In this document: piece by piece, positions 26,027-34,835 of the stretch
Numbering within the stretch: the first letter of the stretch is position 1
How the letters are laid out: each line of letters starts with the position of its first letter
Source: Paenibacillus silvae
GTDB taxonomy: Bacteria; Bacillota; Bacilli; Paenibacillales; Paenibacillaceae
DNA: 64,000 nt
Direction: 5' to 3'
NCBI RefSeq assembly: GCF_014639235.1
Contig: NZ_BMFU01000004.1
Location: 53,077-117,076, forward strand
Translations under genes and position numbers: made by a program
The notes under the pieces: generated by a model
Told to the model about the DNA's origin: nothing
Database searches by the model: none
What the model saw: the letters and a program-made list of their open reading frames with translations, nothing else

Positions 26027-26533
26027 GTGCTAAAAGAGAGTAATGGCAGCTGGTATGCCGCACAGCTCCGTGTGCGTTATCAGGAAAGCGACCAGATGGG
26101 CGTCGTATATCACGCGAACTATTTAAATTGGTTTGAGATCGGGCGAACCGAGATGATTCGCCAAATGGGGTATACATATCGTAAAATGGAAGAGCAGGGG
26201 CTGTTGCTTCCTGTAACCGGGCTGGATGTGAAATATCACAAGCCGGCACGCTACGATGATGAGATTATCATCTTTACTCGGATCACTGCCTTTAGCGGTC
26301 TGCGTTTGACATATGAATACGATGTTAGACGCATATCTGAAGCATTTGAGCATTCACAAGTTACCGCAGAGCGTGTGTGGTCCTCAAGCGAATCGCTTCC
26401 TGGCGAAAGATTGGTTACAGGCTCCACCCAGCATGTATGGGTTAATGGGGACTGGAAGCCGGTTCGTCTGGATAAGGCAGCTGCTGAGCTGTACAGTGCG
26501 CTTGAGAAGGTATGGCTTTCAGGAAAGGAGTAA
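26027..26533 (+). CDS. YbgC/FadM-family acyl-CoA thioesterase
   Basis: About 168 residues with the hotdog fold of 4-hydroxybenzoyl-CoA thioesterase-like enzymes. The signature RVRYQESDQMGVVYHANYLN carries the catalytic Asp region, followed by WFEIGRTEMIRQMGYTYRKM and LDVKYHKPARYDDEI. I chose GTG at 26027 because AAGGAGG is eight bases upstream; in-frame starts at 25952 and 25997 lack a site. Substrate is unknown. It sits between pyk and fxsA, seven bases before the fxsA start codon. Confidence 0.82.
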   Translation: MLKESNGSWYAAQLRVRYQESDQMGVVYHANYLNWFEIGRTEMIRQMGYTYRKMEEQGLLLPVTGLDVKYHKPARYDDEIIIFTRITAFSGLRLTYEYDVRRISEAFEHSQVTAERVWSSSESLPGERLVTGSTQHVWVNGDWKPVRLDKAAAELYSALEKVWLSGKE

Positions 26534-26540
26534 TATATTC

Positions 26541-26939
26541 ATGCGAAAATGGATGTGGGTACTGCTTTTAATCATTCCGGTGATTGAGCTGTTTGGTTTT
26601 ATTCTGATGAGTGACTGGATCGGGGCCGGAAAAACGCTGCTTCTTATGATTCTCACGTCCTTGATTGGTATAGCCATGCTGCAGTTTGAGGGGCGAAAGG
26701 TGCTGTTTGACGCCAGAGCCGAGATGGAGCGAGGGCAGGTGCCCGGCCGCAAGATGGTCGATGGATTGTTTATTTTTGTCGGTGGCTTCCTGCTGTTAAT
26801 CCCTGGATTTGTAACGGACATTATCGGCTTTACGCTGGTATTTCCGTTAACTCGTCCAATCTACCGGTTATTCTTCTTGGGCTGGCTGGAGAAAAAGCTG
26901 AGAAACGGCAGCATCACCTTCTATCGCCGTCCCAAATAA
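26541..26939 (+). CDS. fxsA: FxsA-family membrane protein
   Basis: 132 residues with the FxsA pattern: first segment WVLLLIIPVIELFGFILMSD, second LLLMILTSLIGIAMLQFEGR, then DGLFIFVGGFLLLIPGFVTD and a C-terminal hydrophobic stretch. In E. coli FxsA overproduction relieves F-exclusion of phage T7; the normal role is unknown. In B. subtilis the equivalent (ytzA) also lies between pyk and ytvI, as here. ATG follows AGGAAAGGAG. It is probably co-transcribed with the thioesterase gene. Confidence 0.85.
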   Translation: MRKWMWVLLLIIPVIELFGFILMSDWIGAGKTLLLMILTSLIGIAMLQFEGRKVLFDARAEMERGQVPGRKMVDGLFIFVGGFLLLIPGFVTDIIGFTLVFPLTRPIYRLFFLGWLEKKLRNGSITFYRRPK

Positions 26940-26962
26940 AGCGGTGTAGATGCTTGCGCGTG

Positions 26963-27014
26963 AAATGCTCCGTTCCGCAGACTTAACGGTCTGGGACGGA
27001 GCATTTTTTTTTTT
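26963..27014 (+). terminator. Terminator after fxsA
   Basis: Arms AAATGCTCCGT and ACGGAGCATTT enclose a smaller stem GCAGAC...GTCT, followed by more than eight Ts. Confidence 0.85.
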
Positions 27015-27029
27015 CTGATCGTATCCGAT

Positions 27030-28148
27030 TCATCGGACCCGGCCATTAATGATATAGGTCCTTAGGTCCCGCAATACATTCGCGCGATTAAAGGCATCGA
27101 GGATAACGAGACTGACCGGGCCGATAATGAGACCGAGCACGCCAAACAGCTTCAAACCAACAAACATGCCTACAAGGGTCGCCAGCGGGTCCAGACCTAC
27201 ACTGCTTGCAAGTACCTTCGGCTCGATGATCTGGCGGGCAACAAGCAGGATGAGATAAATGACACTAATGCCTATACCGAGATAGAGGTCCCCGTTCATG
27301 AACAGATATGCTGCCCAAGGTACCATAACCAGTCCCACACCAAGATAAGGGAGCAGGTCAACCAGACCAATCAGCAGTGCGATGGTGAAGGCGGATTTGA
27401 CTTGAAGGATCAGCAGTCCGATCATGACAAACAGAGCTGTAATCGAGATCATAATAAGCTGTGCACGTACATAACCGAAGAGTGCTTTCTTCAGATCATT
27501 CCATATGTCGGAGACTGGCTTGCGAACAGAAGAAGGGAACCAGCCGGATACCGTAATGCTGTGGCGTGTCCAGCTGTTGCTGATAAAGAAGGTGGACAGG
27601 AGAACAACAATCAATACAGCCCCCATATTAGGTAAAGACGTCAGCAGATTCAGAATCATGTTAAAAAAGCCGGTTACGAGGTCAGACACTGCTGTGCCTA
27701 CAGTTTCTGTTGTTTTGCTGATGTTGCTATTGATGGTTTCCTGATAGTTGGGATTTTCCTTGTAAAAATCATTAATTTGTGCGATCAGACTTTGAATCGT
27801 ATCGTTCTGTGTCCAGCGGACAAACGTGGCCTTGATCTCGTCCACATGAAGATCAAAGCTGTTGGTGAGTGAAATAACCTCTTTGACCATTCGGGTGATC
27901 GCCGCAGACAGGATGACAGCAATCGCACCGAAATACAGAATCAGTGACAGTGTGACCGCTAGCCAGCGCGGGAACCGAAGCCTGTTCTGAAGCAGCTTGA
28001 CCAGCGGGTTCATGGCATAAGCAAAAATCCATGCAATGACAAAAGGATATAACAGCGGGAGCAGCAAATATATTGCAACGGCAATCAGCAGGGTGGCAAT
28101 CAGGACCCACAGACCGCGAAGCAGACGTTTGACAAGGATTCGGTCCAA
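27030..28148 (-). CDS. ytvI: YtvI-type AI-2E-family membrane protein (sporulation)
   Basis: 372 residues with about eight hydrophobic segments and the AI-2E/PerM layout: two or three N-terminal segments (LLRGLWVLIATLLIAVAIYL), a charged middle helix region (about residues 75-140), then a C-terminal membrane block with LIGLVDLLPYLGVGLVMVPW and GLDPLATLVGMFVGLKLFGV. In B. subtilis YtvI is a sporulation integral membrane protein found between ytzA (fxsA) and citZ, the same order as here. Substrate unknown. Start ATG at 28148 has GGAGAG about eight bases upstream. Confidence 0.83.
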   Translation of the reverse strand: MDRILVKRLLRGLWVLIATLLIAVAIYLLLPLLYPFVIAWIFAYAMNPLVKLLQNRLRFPRWLAVTLSLILYFGAIAVILSAAITRMVKEVISLTNSFDLHVDEIKATFVRWTQNDTIQSLIAQINDFYKENPNYQETINSNISKTTETVGTAVSDLVTGFFNMILNLLTSLPNMGAVLIVVLLSTFFISNSWTRHSITVSGWFPSSVRKPVSDIWNDLKKALFGYVRAQLIMISITALFVMIGLLILQVKSAFTIALLIGLVDLLPYLGVGLVMVPWAAYLFMNGDLYLGIGISVIYLILLVARQIIEPKVLASSVGLDPLATLVGMFVGLKLFGVLGLIIGPVSLVILDAFNRANVLRDLRTYIINGRVR

Positions 28149-28432
28149 CGATCAACTCTCCTTTATGCAAATCATGCGTTTATCTTAATTAATATAGAGC
28201 AATCCCGTGCTTTTGAAACGCCAAAAACATGTGTTTAGCCCGAGAGTTGAATTTTCGCTTACATATTATCTGCCTAGAGTATGCCTGAGGTTTACAAAAT
28301 ATAGCAATACTTTTTTTCGCTCGTATAATTGTTTATTACACATTAAATGTCAACCTTGCTTGTGTAAAGGTTTTCAAAAATGCTTTATCGGTGCGATAAA
28401 TATGTTTGATGTGCGAATGAACTCTCATCATG

Positions 28433-28461
28433 TTCACATAAACGACAAAATCCAGTATGAT
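28433..28461 (+). promoter_or_regulatory. Promoter candidate for citZ
   Basis: TTCACA at 28433-28438 and TATGAT at 28456-28461, separated by 17 bases, form a housekeeping-type promoter about 157 bases before citZ. The rest of the 469-base gap is AT-rich without an evident gene. Confidence 0.45.
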
Positions 28462-28528
28462 GATATAAGTAAATACCGATTGACAGATAATAAAACCGTA
28501 TTTTGGAAACTTGCGTCATTTTTAAAAT

Positions 28529-28542
28529 GAAACGGTTTACAA
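28529..28542 (+). promoter_or_regulatory. Possible catabolite-responsive element (cre)
   Basis: TGAAACGGTTTACA differs from the CcpA cre consensus TGWAANCGNTNWCA at one fixed position. It lies between the citZ promoter candidate and the gene, where carbon-catabolite repression of citrate synthase would be plausible. Confidence 0.35.
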
Positions 28543-28617
28543 AATAGGTTAGGTGCACTTAGGCACTGATATGACTCTGATGATTCCTGATTTCGCTTAT
28601 TAAAGGAGAGATGTAAT

Positions 28618-29730
28618 ATGACAGCTACCAAAGGTCTGGAAGGCATCGTTGCAACAACCTCTTCGATCAGCTCTATTGTAGACGGTGTGCTTACATACCG
28701 TGGATACAACATTGATGATTTGGCTGAACATGCGAGTTTTGAAGAAGTTGCTTATCTGCTCTGGTTTGGCAAATTGCCAACAGCTGATGAATTGAAGGCA
28801 CTTCGTAAAAGCCTGAGCGATTACGCGCCAATTCCGAGCGAGTTAATTGCACAAATTAAATTGTATCCGAAAAACATCAGCACGATGGCAGCTCTTCGTT
28901 CTGCAGTATCTGCCCTTGCACTTTATGATGAGCAAGCGGATGAGATGACAGCGGAAGCGAACGAAAACAAAGCGGTCAAGCTGCAAGCGCAGCTGCCCAC
29001 CATTGTAGCGGCAATCTCACGAATTCGTAAGGGACAAGAGCCTGTGCCTCCGAAAGAAGGCGCTTCCATTGCTGAAAATTTCTTATACATGATGACAGGG
29101 GAAGAGCCGTCAGAAACTGCGGTGAAGGCACTGGATCAGGCGCTTGTTCTGCACGCGGATCACGAGCTGAACGCTTCGACCTTTGCAGCCCGCGTTACTG
29201 TGGCAACTTTGTCTGATATCTATTCCGGGGTTACTTCAGCGATTGGTGCACTTAAAGGCCCATTGCATGGTGGTGCGAACGAAGCGGTGATGAAAATGCT
29301 GGACGAAATCGGTACACCGGATCGTCTGGAAGCGGCTATTCAGGAGAAACTGAACAACCGTGAGAAGATCATGGGCTTTGGACACCGCGTTTACAAAAAC
29401 GGTGATCCACGTGCGAAGCATTTGCAGAAGATGTCCAAAGAGCTGGGCGAGATGAACAATGATACACGCCTGTATGAGATGTCTGTGAAGATTGAAGAGA
29501 TCGTGACAGGTCAAAAGGGACTGAAGCCGAATGTCGACTTCTATTCCGCTTCGGTTTATACGCAGCTGAAGATTGATCAGGAGCTGTTCACACCAATCTT
29601 TGCCATTAGCCGTGTGTCCGGTTGGACAGCACACATTCTTGAACAGCTTGCGGATAACCGTATCATTCGTCCACGCGCCGAGTACACAGGTCCGACAGAT
29701 CAAAAGTACGTTGCTATTGATCTTCGCTAA
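28618..29730 (+). CDS. citZ: Citrate synthase
   Basis: 370 residues, Gram-positive type II-like citrate synthase that condenses oxaloacetate and acetyl-CoA. Features: N-terminus TKGLEGIVATTSSISSIVDG with TYRGYNIDDLAEHASFEEVAY, catalytic His regions in LHADHELNASTFAARV and IMGFGHRVYKNGDPRAK, catalytic Asp in GLKPNVDFYSASVYTQL. ATG follows AAAGGAGAG. It opens the citZ-icd-mdh cluster, conserved from Bacillus; a hairpin between citZ and icd may adjust relative expression. Confidence 0.96.
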   Translation: MTATKGLEGIVATTSSISSIVDGVLTYRGYNIDDLAEHASFEEVAYLLWFGKLPTADELKALRKSLSDYAPIPSELIAQIKLYPKNISTMAALRSAVSALALYDEQADEMTAEANENKAVKLQAQLPTIVAAISRIRKGQEPVPPKEGASIAENFLYMMTGEEPSETAVKALDQALVLHADHELNASTFAARVTVATLSDIYSGVTSAIGALKGPLHGGANEAVMKMLDEIGTPDRLEAAIQEKLNNREKIMGFGHRVYKNGDPRAKHLQKMSKELGEMNNDTRLYEMSVKIEEIVTGQKGLKPNVDFYSASVYTQLKIDQELFTPIFAISRVSGWTAHILEQLADNRIIRPRAEYTGPTDQKYVAIDLR

Positions 29731-29766
29731 ACGGCAGCAAAAACAGTATAATCATATAGATGAGGT

Positions 29767-29818
29767 GAAGGGCTTGCGGGTACAGGGCAGTGCTGCCTTG
29801 TAACAACAGCCCTTCCTT
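29767..29818 (+). terminator. Strong nested hairpin between citZ and icd
   Basis: Outer arms GAAGGGCT and AGCCCTTC enclose an inner palindrome, ACAGGGCAG/CTGCCTTGT. The following run is C/T mixed rather than T-only, so it could be a partial terminator or an mRNA processing/stabilising structure. Confidence 0.5.
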
Positions 29819-29877
29819 CCTGCAATAATGTGGTATGCTTCATACTGTGAAACCAAAACTTAGGAGGAATTGTAATT

Positions 29878-31170
29878 ATGAAATTGGAAAAATTTGCACT
29901 CCCAACTGAAGGCGAAAAAATTCAAATTGATAACGGTACGCTTCAAGTACCTAATAATCCAATCATTCCATTCATCGAAGGTGACGGTACAGGCCGTGAC
30001 ATCTGGAAAGCTTCCGTTCGCGTTCTGGATGCAGCGGTAGAGAAAGCATACAACGGCACTAAAAAAATCGCTTGGTATGAAGTGTTTGCTGGTGAGAAAG
30101 CATTCAATACATACGGTGAGTGGTTGCCGAATGATACACTTGAGGCAATTCGTGAGTACATCGTAGCGATCAAAGGACCTCTGACTACACCAATCGGCGG
30201 CGGAATTCGTTCCCTGAACGTAGCACTGCGTCAAGAGCTTGACCTGTACACTTGCCTGCGTCCGGTACGTTATTTCAACGGTGTACCTTCCCCGGTTAAA
30301 CGTCCTGAGCTGGTAGACATGGTGATCTTCCGTGAGAACACAGAGGACATCTATGCAGGGATCGAGTACGCAGAAGGTTCTGCAGAAGTGAAAAAAGTAA
30401 TTCAGTTCCTGCAGCAGGAGATGGGTGTTAACAAAATCCGCTTCCCTGAAACTTCAGGTATTGGTATCAAACCTGTATCTGAGGAAGGTTCAAAACGTTT
30501 GGTTCGTGCAGCGGTACAATATGCTGTTGACCACAACCGCAAGAGCGTTACACTTGTACACAAAGGTAACATCATGAAATTCACTGAAGGTGCTTTCAAA
30601 AACTGGGGTTACGAAGTGGCTGAAGCTGAATTTGGCGACAAAGTATTCACATGGGCACAATACGATGTGATCAAAGAAAAAGAGGGCACAGATGCAGCAA
30701 ATGCAGCACAAAAAGCAGCAGAAGATGCTGGTAAAATCATCGTAAAAGATGCTATTGCCGATATCGCTTTGCAGCAAGTATTGACTCGCCCGGGTGAGTT
30801 CGATGTCATTGCAACGCTGAACCTGAACGGTGACTATCTGTCTGACGCGCTTGCAGCACAAGTTGGCGGAATTGGTATCGCTCCAGGGGCAAACATCAAC
30901 TACGTAACTGGACATGCCATCTTCGAAGCAACACACGGTACTGCACCGAAATACGCGGATAAAGATGTCGTGAACCCTGGTTCCGTAATTCTGTCCGGTG
31001 TAATGTTGCTTGAGCACCTGGGCTGGCAAGAAGCGGCTAACCTGATCTACAAAGGTATGGAAACATCCATTAACAATAAAACAGTAACTTATGACTTTGC
31101 ACGTCTGATGGACGGCGCAACTGAAGTGAAATGTTCCGAATTCGCTGATCAAATCATTAGCAACCTGTAA
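29878..31170 (+). CDS. icd: Isocitrate dehydrogenase, NADP-dependent
   Basis: 430 residues, converting isocitrate to 2-oxoglutarate with NADP. Motifs: PNNPIIPFIEGDGTGRDIWK, the substrate loop GGGIRSLNVALRQELDLYTC with the regulatory serine position, RENTEDIYAGIEYA, and the cofactor-binding region GTAPKYADKDVVNPGSVILS. ATG at 29878 follows TTAGGAGGAAT. Length and sequence are standard. mdh follows after 28 bases with its own ribosome binding site, so the two form one unit. Confidence 0.97.
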   Translation: MKLEKFALPTEGEKIQIDNGTLQVPNNPIIPFIEGDGTGRDIWKASVRVLDAAVEKAYNGTKKIAWYEVFAGEKAFNTYGEWLPNDTLEAIREYIVAIKGPLTTPIGGGIRSLNVALRQELDLYTCLRPVRYFNGVPSPVKRPELVDMVIFRENTEDIYAGIEYAEGSAEVKKVIQFLQQEMGVNKIRFPETSGIGIKPVSEEGSKRLVRAAVQYAVDHNRKSVTLVHKGNIMKFTEGAFKNWGYEVAEAEFGDKVFTWAQYDVIKEKEGTDAANAAQKAAEDAGKIIVKDAIADIALQQVLTRPGEFDVIATLNLNGDYLSDALAAQVGGIGIAPGANINYVTGHAIFEATHGTAPKYADKDVVNPGSVILSGVMLLEHLGWQEAANLIYKGMETSINNKTVTYDFARLMDGATEVKCSEFADQIISNL

Positions 31171-31198
31171 CAAAAACCTGTAAGGGGAGATGTGAATC

Positions 31199-32140
31199 GT
31201 GACTATTCAGCGCAAAAAAATCACAGTTGTCGGTGCCGGTTTTACTGGTGCTACGACTGCACTCATGCTTGCCCAGAAGGAACTCGGGGACGTTGTACTG
31301 GTTGATATTCCTCAGCTGGAGAACCCGACCAAAGGCAAAGCGCTCGATATGATGGAAGCCAGCCCTGTGCAAGGTTTCGACAGCCATATCGTGGGAACTT
31401 CCAACTATGAAGATACAGCTGGTTCGGAGATTGTCATTATCACCGCCGGAATTGCTCGCAAGCCGGGCATGAGCCGTGATGATCTGGTGAATACGAACGC
31501 AGGCATTGTGAAGTCCGTGTGTGAAAATGTGAAAAAATATTGCCCTGATTCCATCGTCATTATTCTGAGCAACCCGGTAGATGCAATGACGTATGCGGCG
31601 TACCAGACACTCGGTTTTCCGAAAAACCGCGTGATTGGACAGTCCGGTGTTCTGGACACCGCCCGTTATTGTACGTTCATTGCGCAGGAGCTGAATGTAT
31701 CCGTAGAGGACGTTCGCGGCTTCGTGCTTGGCGGTCATGGTGACGATATGGTGCCGCTCGTTCGTTATTCGAGTGTAGGCGGTATTCCGATTGATACCCT
31801 GATCCCGGCAGATCGTATTGAGGCGATCGTGCAGCGTACCCGTGTAGGCGGCGGAGAGATTGTAAACCTGTTGGGTAACGGCAGTGCTTATTATGCTCCG
31901 GCGGCTTCACTGGTTCAGATGACCGAGGCTATTTTGAAAGACAAAAAACGCATTATTCCAGTCATTGCTTATCTTGAAGGTGAGTATGGATATAATGATC
32001 TGTTCCTCGGTGTGCCAACCATTCTGGGTGGTAACGGGATCGAAAAAATCTTCGAACTGGAGCTGACTGCGGAAGAAAAAGCAGCGCTGGATACGTCTGC
32101 CAATTCGGTACGTAATGTCATTTCAATTGTTAATATCTAA
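31199..32140 (+). CDS. mdh: Malate dehydrogenase
   Basis: 313 residues, LDH-like malate dehydrogenase interconverting malate and oxaloacetate with NAD. Rossmann loop KKITVVGAGFTGATTALMLA, Asp in VVLVDIPQLENPTKGKAL, catalytic Asp/His in the SGVLDTARYCTFIAQELN and FVLGGHGDDMVPLVRY motifs, and substrate Arg residues in ITAGIARKPGMSRDDL. The start is a GTG at 31199 after AAGGGGAGA. A terminator follows closely, ending the TCA cluster. Confidence 0.97.
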   Translation: MTIQRKKITVVGAGFTGATTALMLAQKELGDVVLVDIPQLENPTKGKALDMMEASPVQGFDSHIVGTSNYEDTAGSEIVIITAGIARKPGMSRDDLVNTNAGIVKSVCENVKKYCPDSIVIILSNPVDAMTYAAYQTLGFPKNRVIGQSGVLDTARYCTFIAQELNVSVEDVRGFVLGGHGDDMVPLVRYSSVGGIPIDTLIPADRIEAIVQRTRVGGGEIVNLLGNGSAYYAPAASLVQMTEAILKDKKRIIPVIAYLEGEYGYNDLFLGVPTILGGNGIEKIFELELTAEEKAALDTSANSVRNVISIVNI

Positions 32141-32170
32141 CTTTGAAGACTTTTTGAACAGAGAAAGTGA

Positions 32171-32205
32171 GAAAACCTCCGTAAACGCGGAGGTTTTCTT
32201 TTCTT
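32171..32205 (+). terminator. Rho-independent terminator after mdh
   Basis: Perfect 11-base stem GAAAACCTCCG/CGGAGGTTTTC with a six-base loop, followed by a T-rich run. Confidence 0.92.
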
Positions 32206-32274
32206 TGGATAAGTTCCCCAGTATAATAAGATGTGATGTACAGCACACCGAAAATGTTGAGGAGGATGAAAATT

Positions 32275-32700
32275 TTGACAATGATTATGTATCTGCTCCA
32301 TATCGTCGGAGCGCTGGCTATGGGATTCTATCTGATCCTGCCATTTGCGGTTGGCAAAATTCGCACATTAAGTGCAGCAGCGCAGGAGGGAGCATTTGCG
32401 TCACTTCGTACGTTGAACAAAATTGCTCAATATGCACTTGTTATTCAGCTTCTGACAGGTGGTTATCTGATGACCAAGGGGAACTACTCTCATATGTGGA
32501 TGGCTGTAGTCGTTGTACTGCTTCTCGCTATAGCGGCCATTGGCGGAATTATGGGTAAACCGCTGCGTCTGGCAGCAGAGGGTGCCAAAAATAATCAGGA
32601 TGTAACGCCACAACAAAGCAAAATTCGTATGTTCAGCACTTTACTCGCTGTGTTCCTTTTGATCATGGTGTATCTGATGGTAGAAAGAACCATGTTTTAA
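32275..32700 (+). CDS. Four-helix membrane protein of unknown function
   Basis: About 141 residues with four hydrophobic segments: MIMYLLHIVGALAMGFYLIL, YALVIQLLTGGYLM, MWMAVVVVLLLAIAAIGGIM and FSTLLAVFLLIMVYLMVERT. I chose TTG at 32275, nine bases after GAGGAGG; an in-frame ATG at 32281 is an alternative and an upstream ATG at 32233 has no site. Topology recalls small CopD/DUF2269-like proteins, but no motif fixes the family. Confidence 0.6.
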   Translation: MTMIMYLLHIVGALAMGFYLILPFAVGKIRTLSAAAQEGAFASLRTLNKIAQYALVIQLLTGGYLMTKGNYSHMWMAVVVVLLLAIAAIGGIMGKPLRLAAEGAKNNQDVTPQQSKIRMFSTLLAVFLLIMVYLMVERTMF

Positions 32701-32867
32701 TCTGGCTTTGAAGTGATGGTGAAGCGTTTGCAATGATTGGGGACAAGCAGAACAAGGAAATACGTAATGTATAATTGCAAACCGTGAACATGATGATTTT
32801 AAATTCTACAGGCAGCAGGGTTGAGTGATCAGCATGTACAGCCCGCTTTGTGTAGGACATTATTAAC

Positions 32868-32898
32868 AAAACAGACAGCCACAGGGGCTGTCTGTTTT
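32868..32898. terminator. Terminator for the diguanylate cyclase gene
   Basis: AAAACAGACAGCC and GGCTGTCTGTTTT form a 13-base stem with a short loop; T runs exist on both strands. It lies 17 bases beyond the stop of the minus-strand gene. Confidence 0.85.
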
Positions 32899-32914
32899 GC
32901 ATTCGGGAACTTGG

Positions 32915-34474
32915 CTACACGGCATTTACAGTGTGAACGCTTACCGTATTGCGGCCGTGTCGTTTTGATTCATACAAGGCATGATCTGCGTCGCGCAGCA
33001 GGGATTCAAGAGTGTCTGAGTCACTGTCACACTGGGCCACACCAAAGCTGGATGTCAGCGACACGGTCTTGCCTTCTACCTCGAGAGGTGCACTTAACAA
33101 TGCAGTCCGCAGCTGCTCTGCTTGATCATGCGCGTCCTGAAGTGTCATATTGGGCAGGGCAATCACAAATTCCTCCCCCCCGTAACGGGCAAATAACATT
33201 TCGGAGCTCAAGTAGCGATTACATATGGATACGACATGAATAATGGCCTGATCTCCGACATCATGTCCATACGTATCATTAATGCGTTTGAAATGGTCAA
33301 TATCAAACAAAATGAAGGAGATCGGTTGCAGATTAAGCCGAGCCTCGCTCAGCAATTCTCTGCCTTTGTATAGAAATTGAGTACGATTATATATTTTGGT
33401 TAACCCGTCAAAATAAGCGAGCTGCTTCAGCTGCTCCTCAAGGAAGCGCTGCTCCGTAATGTCAATCAGCATAATGAGAATGCCTACAGCCTCAGAGCTT
33501 TTATTAAAAACATACGATGTTCTCACCTGATAACAGACGGTTTCCCCATTGAATTGCCAGTACAGGTCCGTTTGCAGTCCTTCTCTGCCATACTCAACAG
33601 GGAAGGTTTCTCCTGAAATTTCAAGCCAGATGTCATTTAGAGGTCGTCCAACCATTGTTGTTTGAATTTCAGGCAGCAGAAGCCGCAGCGATCGATTGAA
33701 ATCGACGAGACGATAGGAACTGTCCAGCACGATAACACCTTCACGCATGCTCTCAAAAATACTTTCTTTTGCAATCGGCACAATCGTCAGCAGGCGAGAG
33801 GACAAAATGGCCCAAATGTACATGGTTGATGTGACACACATCAGGATAGGAACAGGGTCCAGACCAAATGGAGTCAAGCCGAGCAAGTACACAAATGCGG
33901 CAACCATAGGGATAATTTGTGAAGTAATCAATGTAAGCAGCTGTCGGCGATACATTTTTTTCGTATGCCGCCATTGACCAATCAATATAAGACCGGCACA
34001 CAAAAGACAAGAGAAGGTAAATGCACCATGTACGACATACCACTGACCAATATCTATGGCCATAATCGGGACCTTGCTGTCTTCAAGCAGCCATACTCTT
34101 TTGTAATAAAGGTGATGCCAATCATTCGTAGTAACCATAAATACGGTAATGGCGGGAATGATAAACAGAGCTGATGTCTGGAGTTTGGATAATTTTTTAT
34201 CCGTGTACCTGATCATCAAAAGCAGTCCTAGCGGAGCGGAGACAGGCATGCCAATATACTGGATAATATTCCAAAACTTCATCTGCTCCAAAGTATTGCT
34301 GGCCAGACCGATCGCATATCCGAAGGTATAAACGGACAGGGAAGCGGTGTACAGAATAAAAAGGTGGGCACTTGGAAAATGAGCTCTTCTGAAAAAAGTA
34401 TACATACACAGAAACAGATTCAGCACCGCTGACGTGGTTACAAGTGTAATGTATGAATTGATATGCGATTCCAT
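32915..34474 (-). CDS. Membrane-bound PAS-GGDEF diguanylate cyclase
   Basis: 519 residues: an N-terminal block of seven hydrophobic segments (about residues 5-225) resembling the 7TM domain of some histidine kinases, a PAS-like domain (~235-345, IFESMREGVIVLDSSYRLVD), then a GGDEF domain (~350-515). The active-site motif reads YGGEEF near residues 431-436, a functional form, and FDIDHFKRINDTYGHDVGDQ supplies the metal-binding Asp. It should make cyclic di-GMP from GTP in response to a membrane or ligand signal. An inhibitory RxxD site is not obvious. It stands alone on the minus strand. The signal is unknown. Confidence 0.88.
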   Translation of the reverse strand: MESHINSYITLVTTSAVLNLFLCMYTFFRRAHFPSAHLFILYTASLSVYTFGYAIGLASNTLEQMKFWNIIQYIGMPVSAPLGLLLMIRYTDKKLSKLQTSALFIIPAITVFMVTTNDWHHLYYKRVWLLEDSKVPIMAIDIGQWYVVHGAFTFSCLLCAGLILIGQWRHTKKMYRRQLLTLITSQIIPMVAAFVYLLGLTPFGLDPVPILMCVTSTMYIWAILSSRLLTIVPIAKESIFESMREGVIVLDSSYRLVDFNRSLRLLLPEIQTTMVGRPLNDIWLEISGETFPVEYGREGLQTDLYWQFNGETVCYQVRTSYVFNKSSEAVGILIMLIDITEQRFLEEQLKQLAYFDGLTKIYNRTQFLYKGRELLSEARLNLQPISFILFDIDHFKRINDTYGHDVGDQAIIHVVSICNRYLSSEMLFARYGGEEFVIALPNMTLQDAHDQAEQLRTALLSAPLEVEGKTVSLTSSFGVAQCDSDSDTLESLLRDADHALYESKRHGRNTVSVHTVNAV

Positions 34475-34835
34475 GTTCAGATCTCCATGTCCAATAAATT
34501 AGTCTCATCGATGAGATGAGGGATCAAATACTTGAGCCGTAAACCGTTATGACTGAATGATTTCTAGGAACAATCCGTATATTTTACATTGTACATCAGC
34601 CCCACCTGCATAGGAATACACTTTGAATCAGTAAAAAGGTGGAATTGAAAATTTTTAAAATGTTTAGAATCACTCTATTCTCGAGTTGTGGTTGTTTGAT
34701 TTTACATAAAAGTGGTAAATAACGATAGAAGCGGCATACAGAAATGCTGCTGCTGTTGATCGACAGAAGAATAATCTGGTCGGTTCATGCCATCCTACGA
34801 AGTGAAACTTGATTGTACTGAGAGGAGAGAGTTCA

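Noticed and set aside
34690..34730. Sigma-B-like promoter (GTTTGA ... GGTAAA) before the SDR gene
   Set aside because: The match to GTTTAA-N14-GGGTAT is weak, and sigma-B is not generally found in Paenibacillus, so I did not list it.
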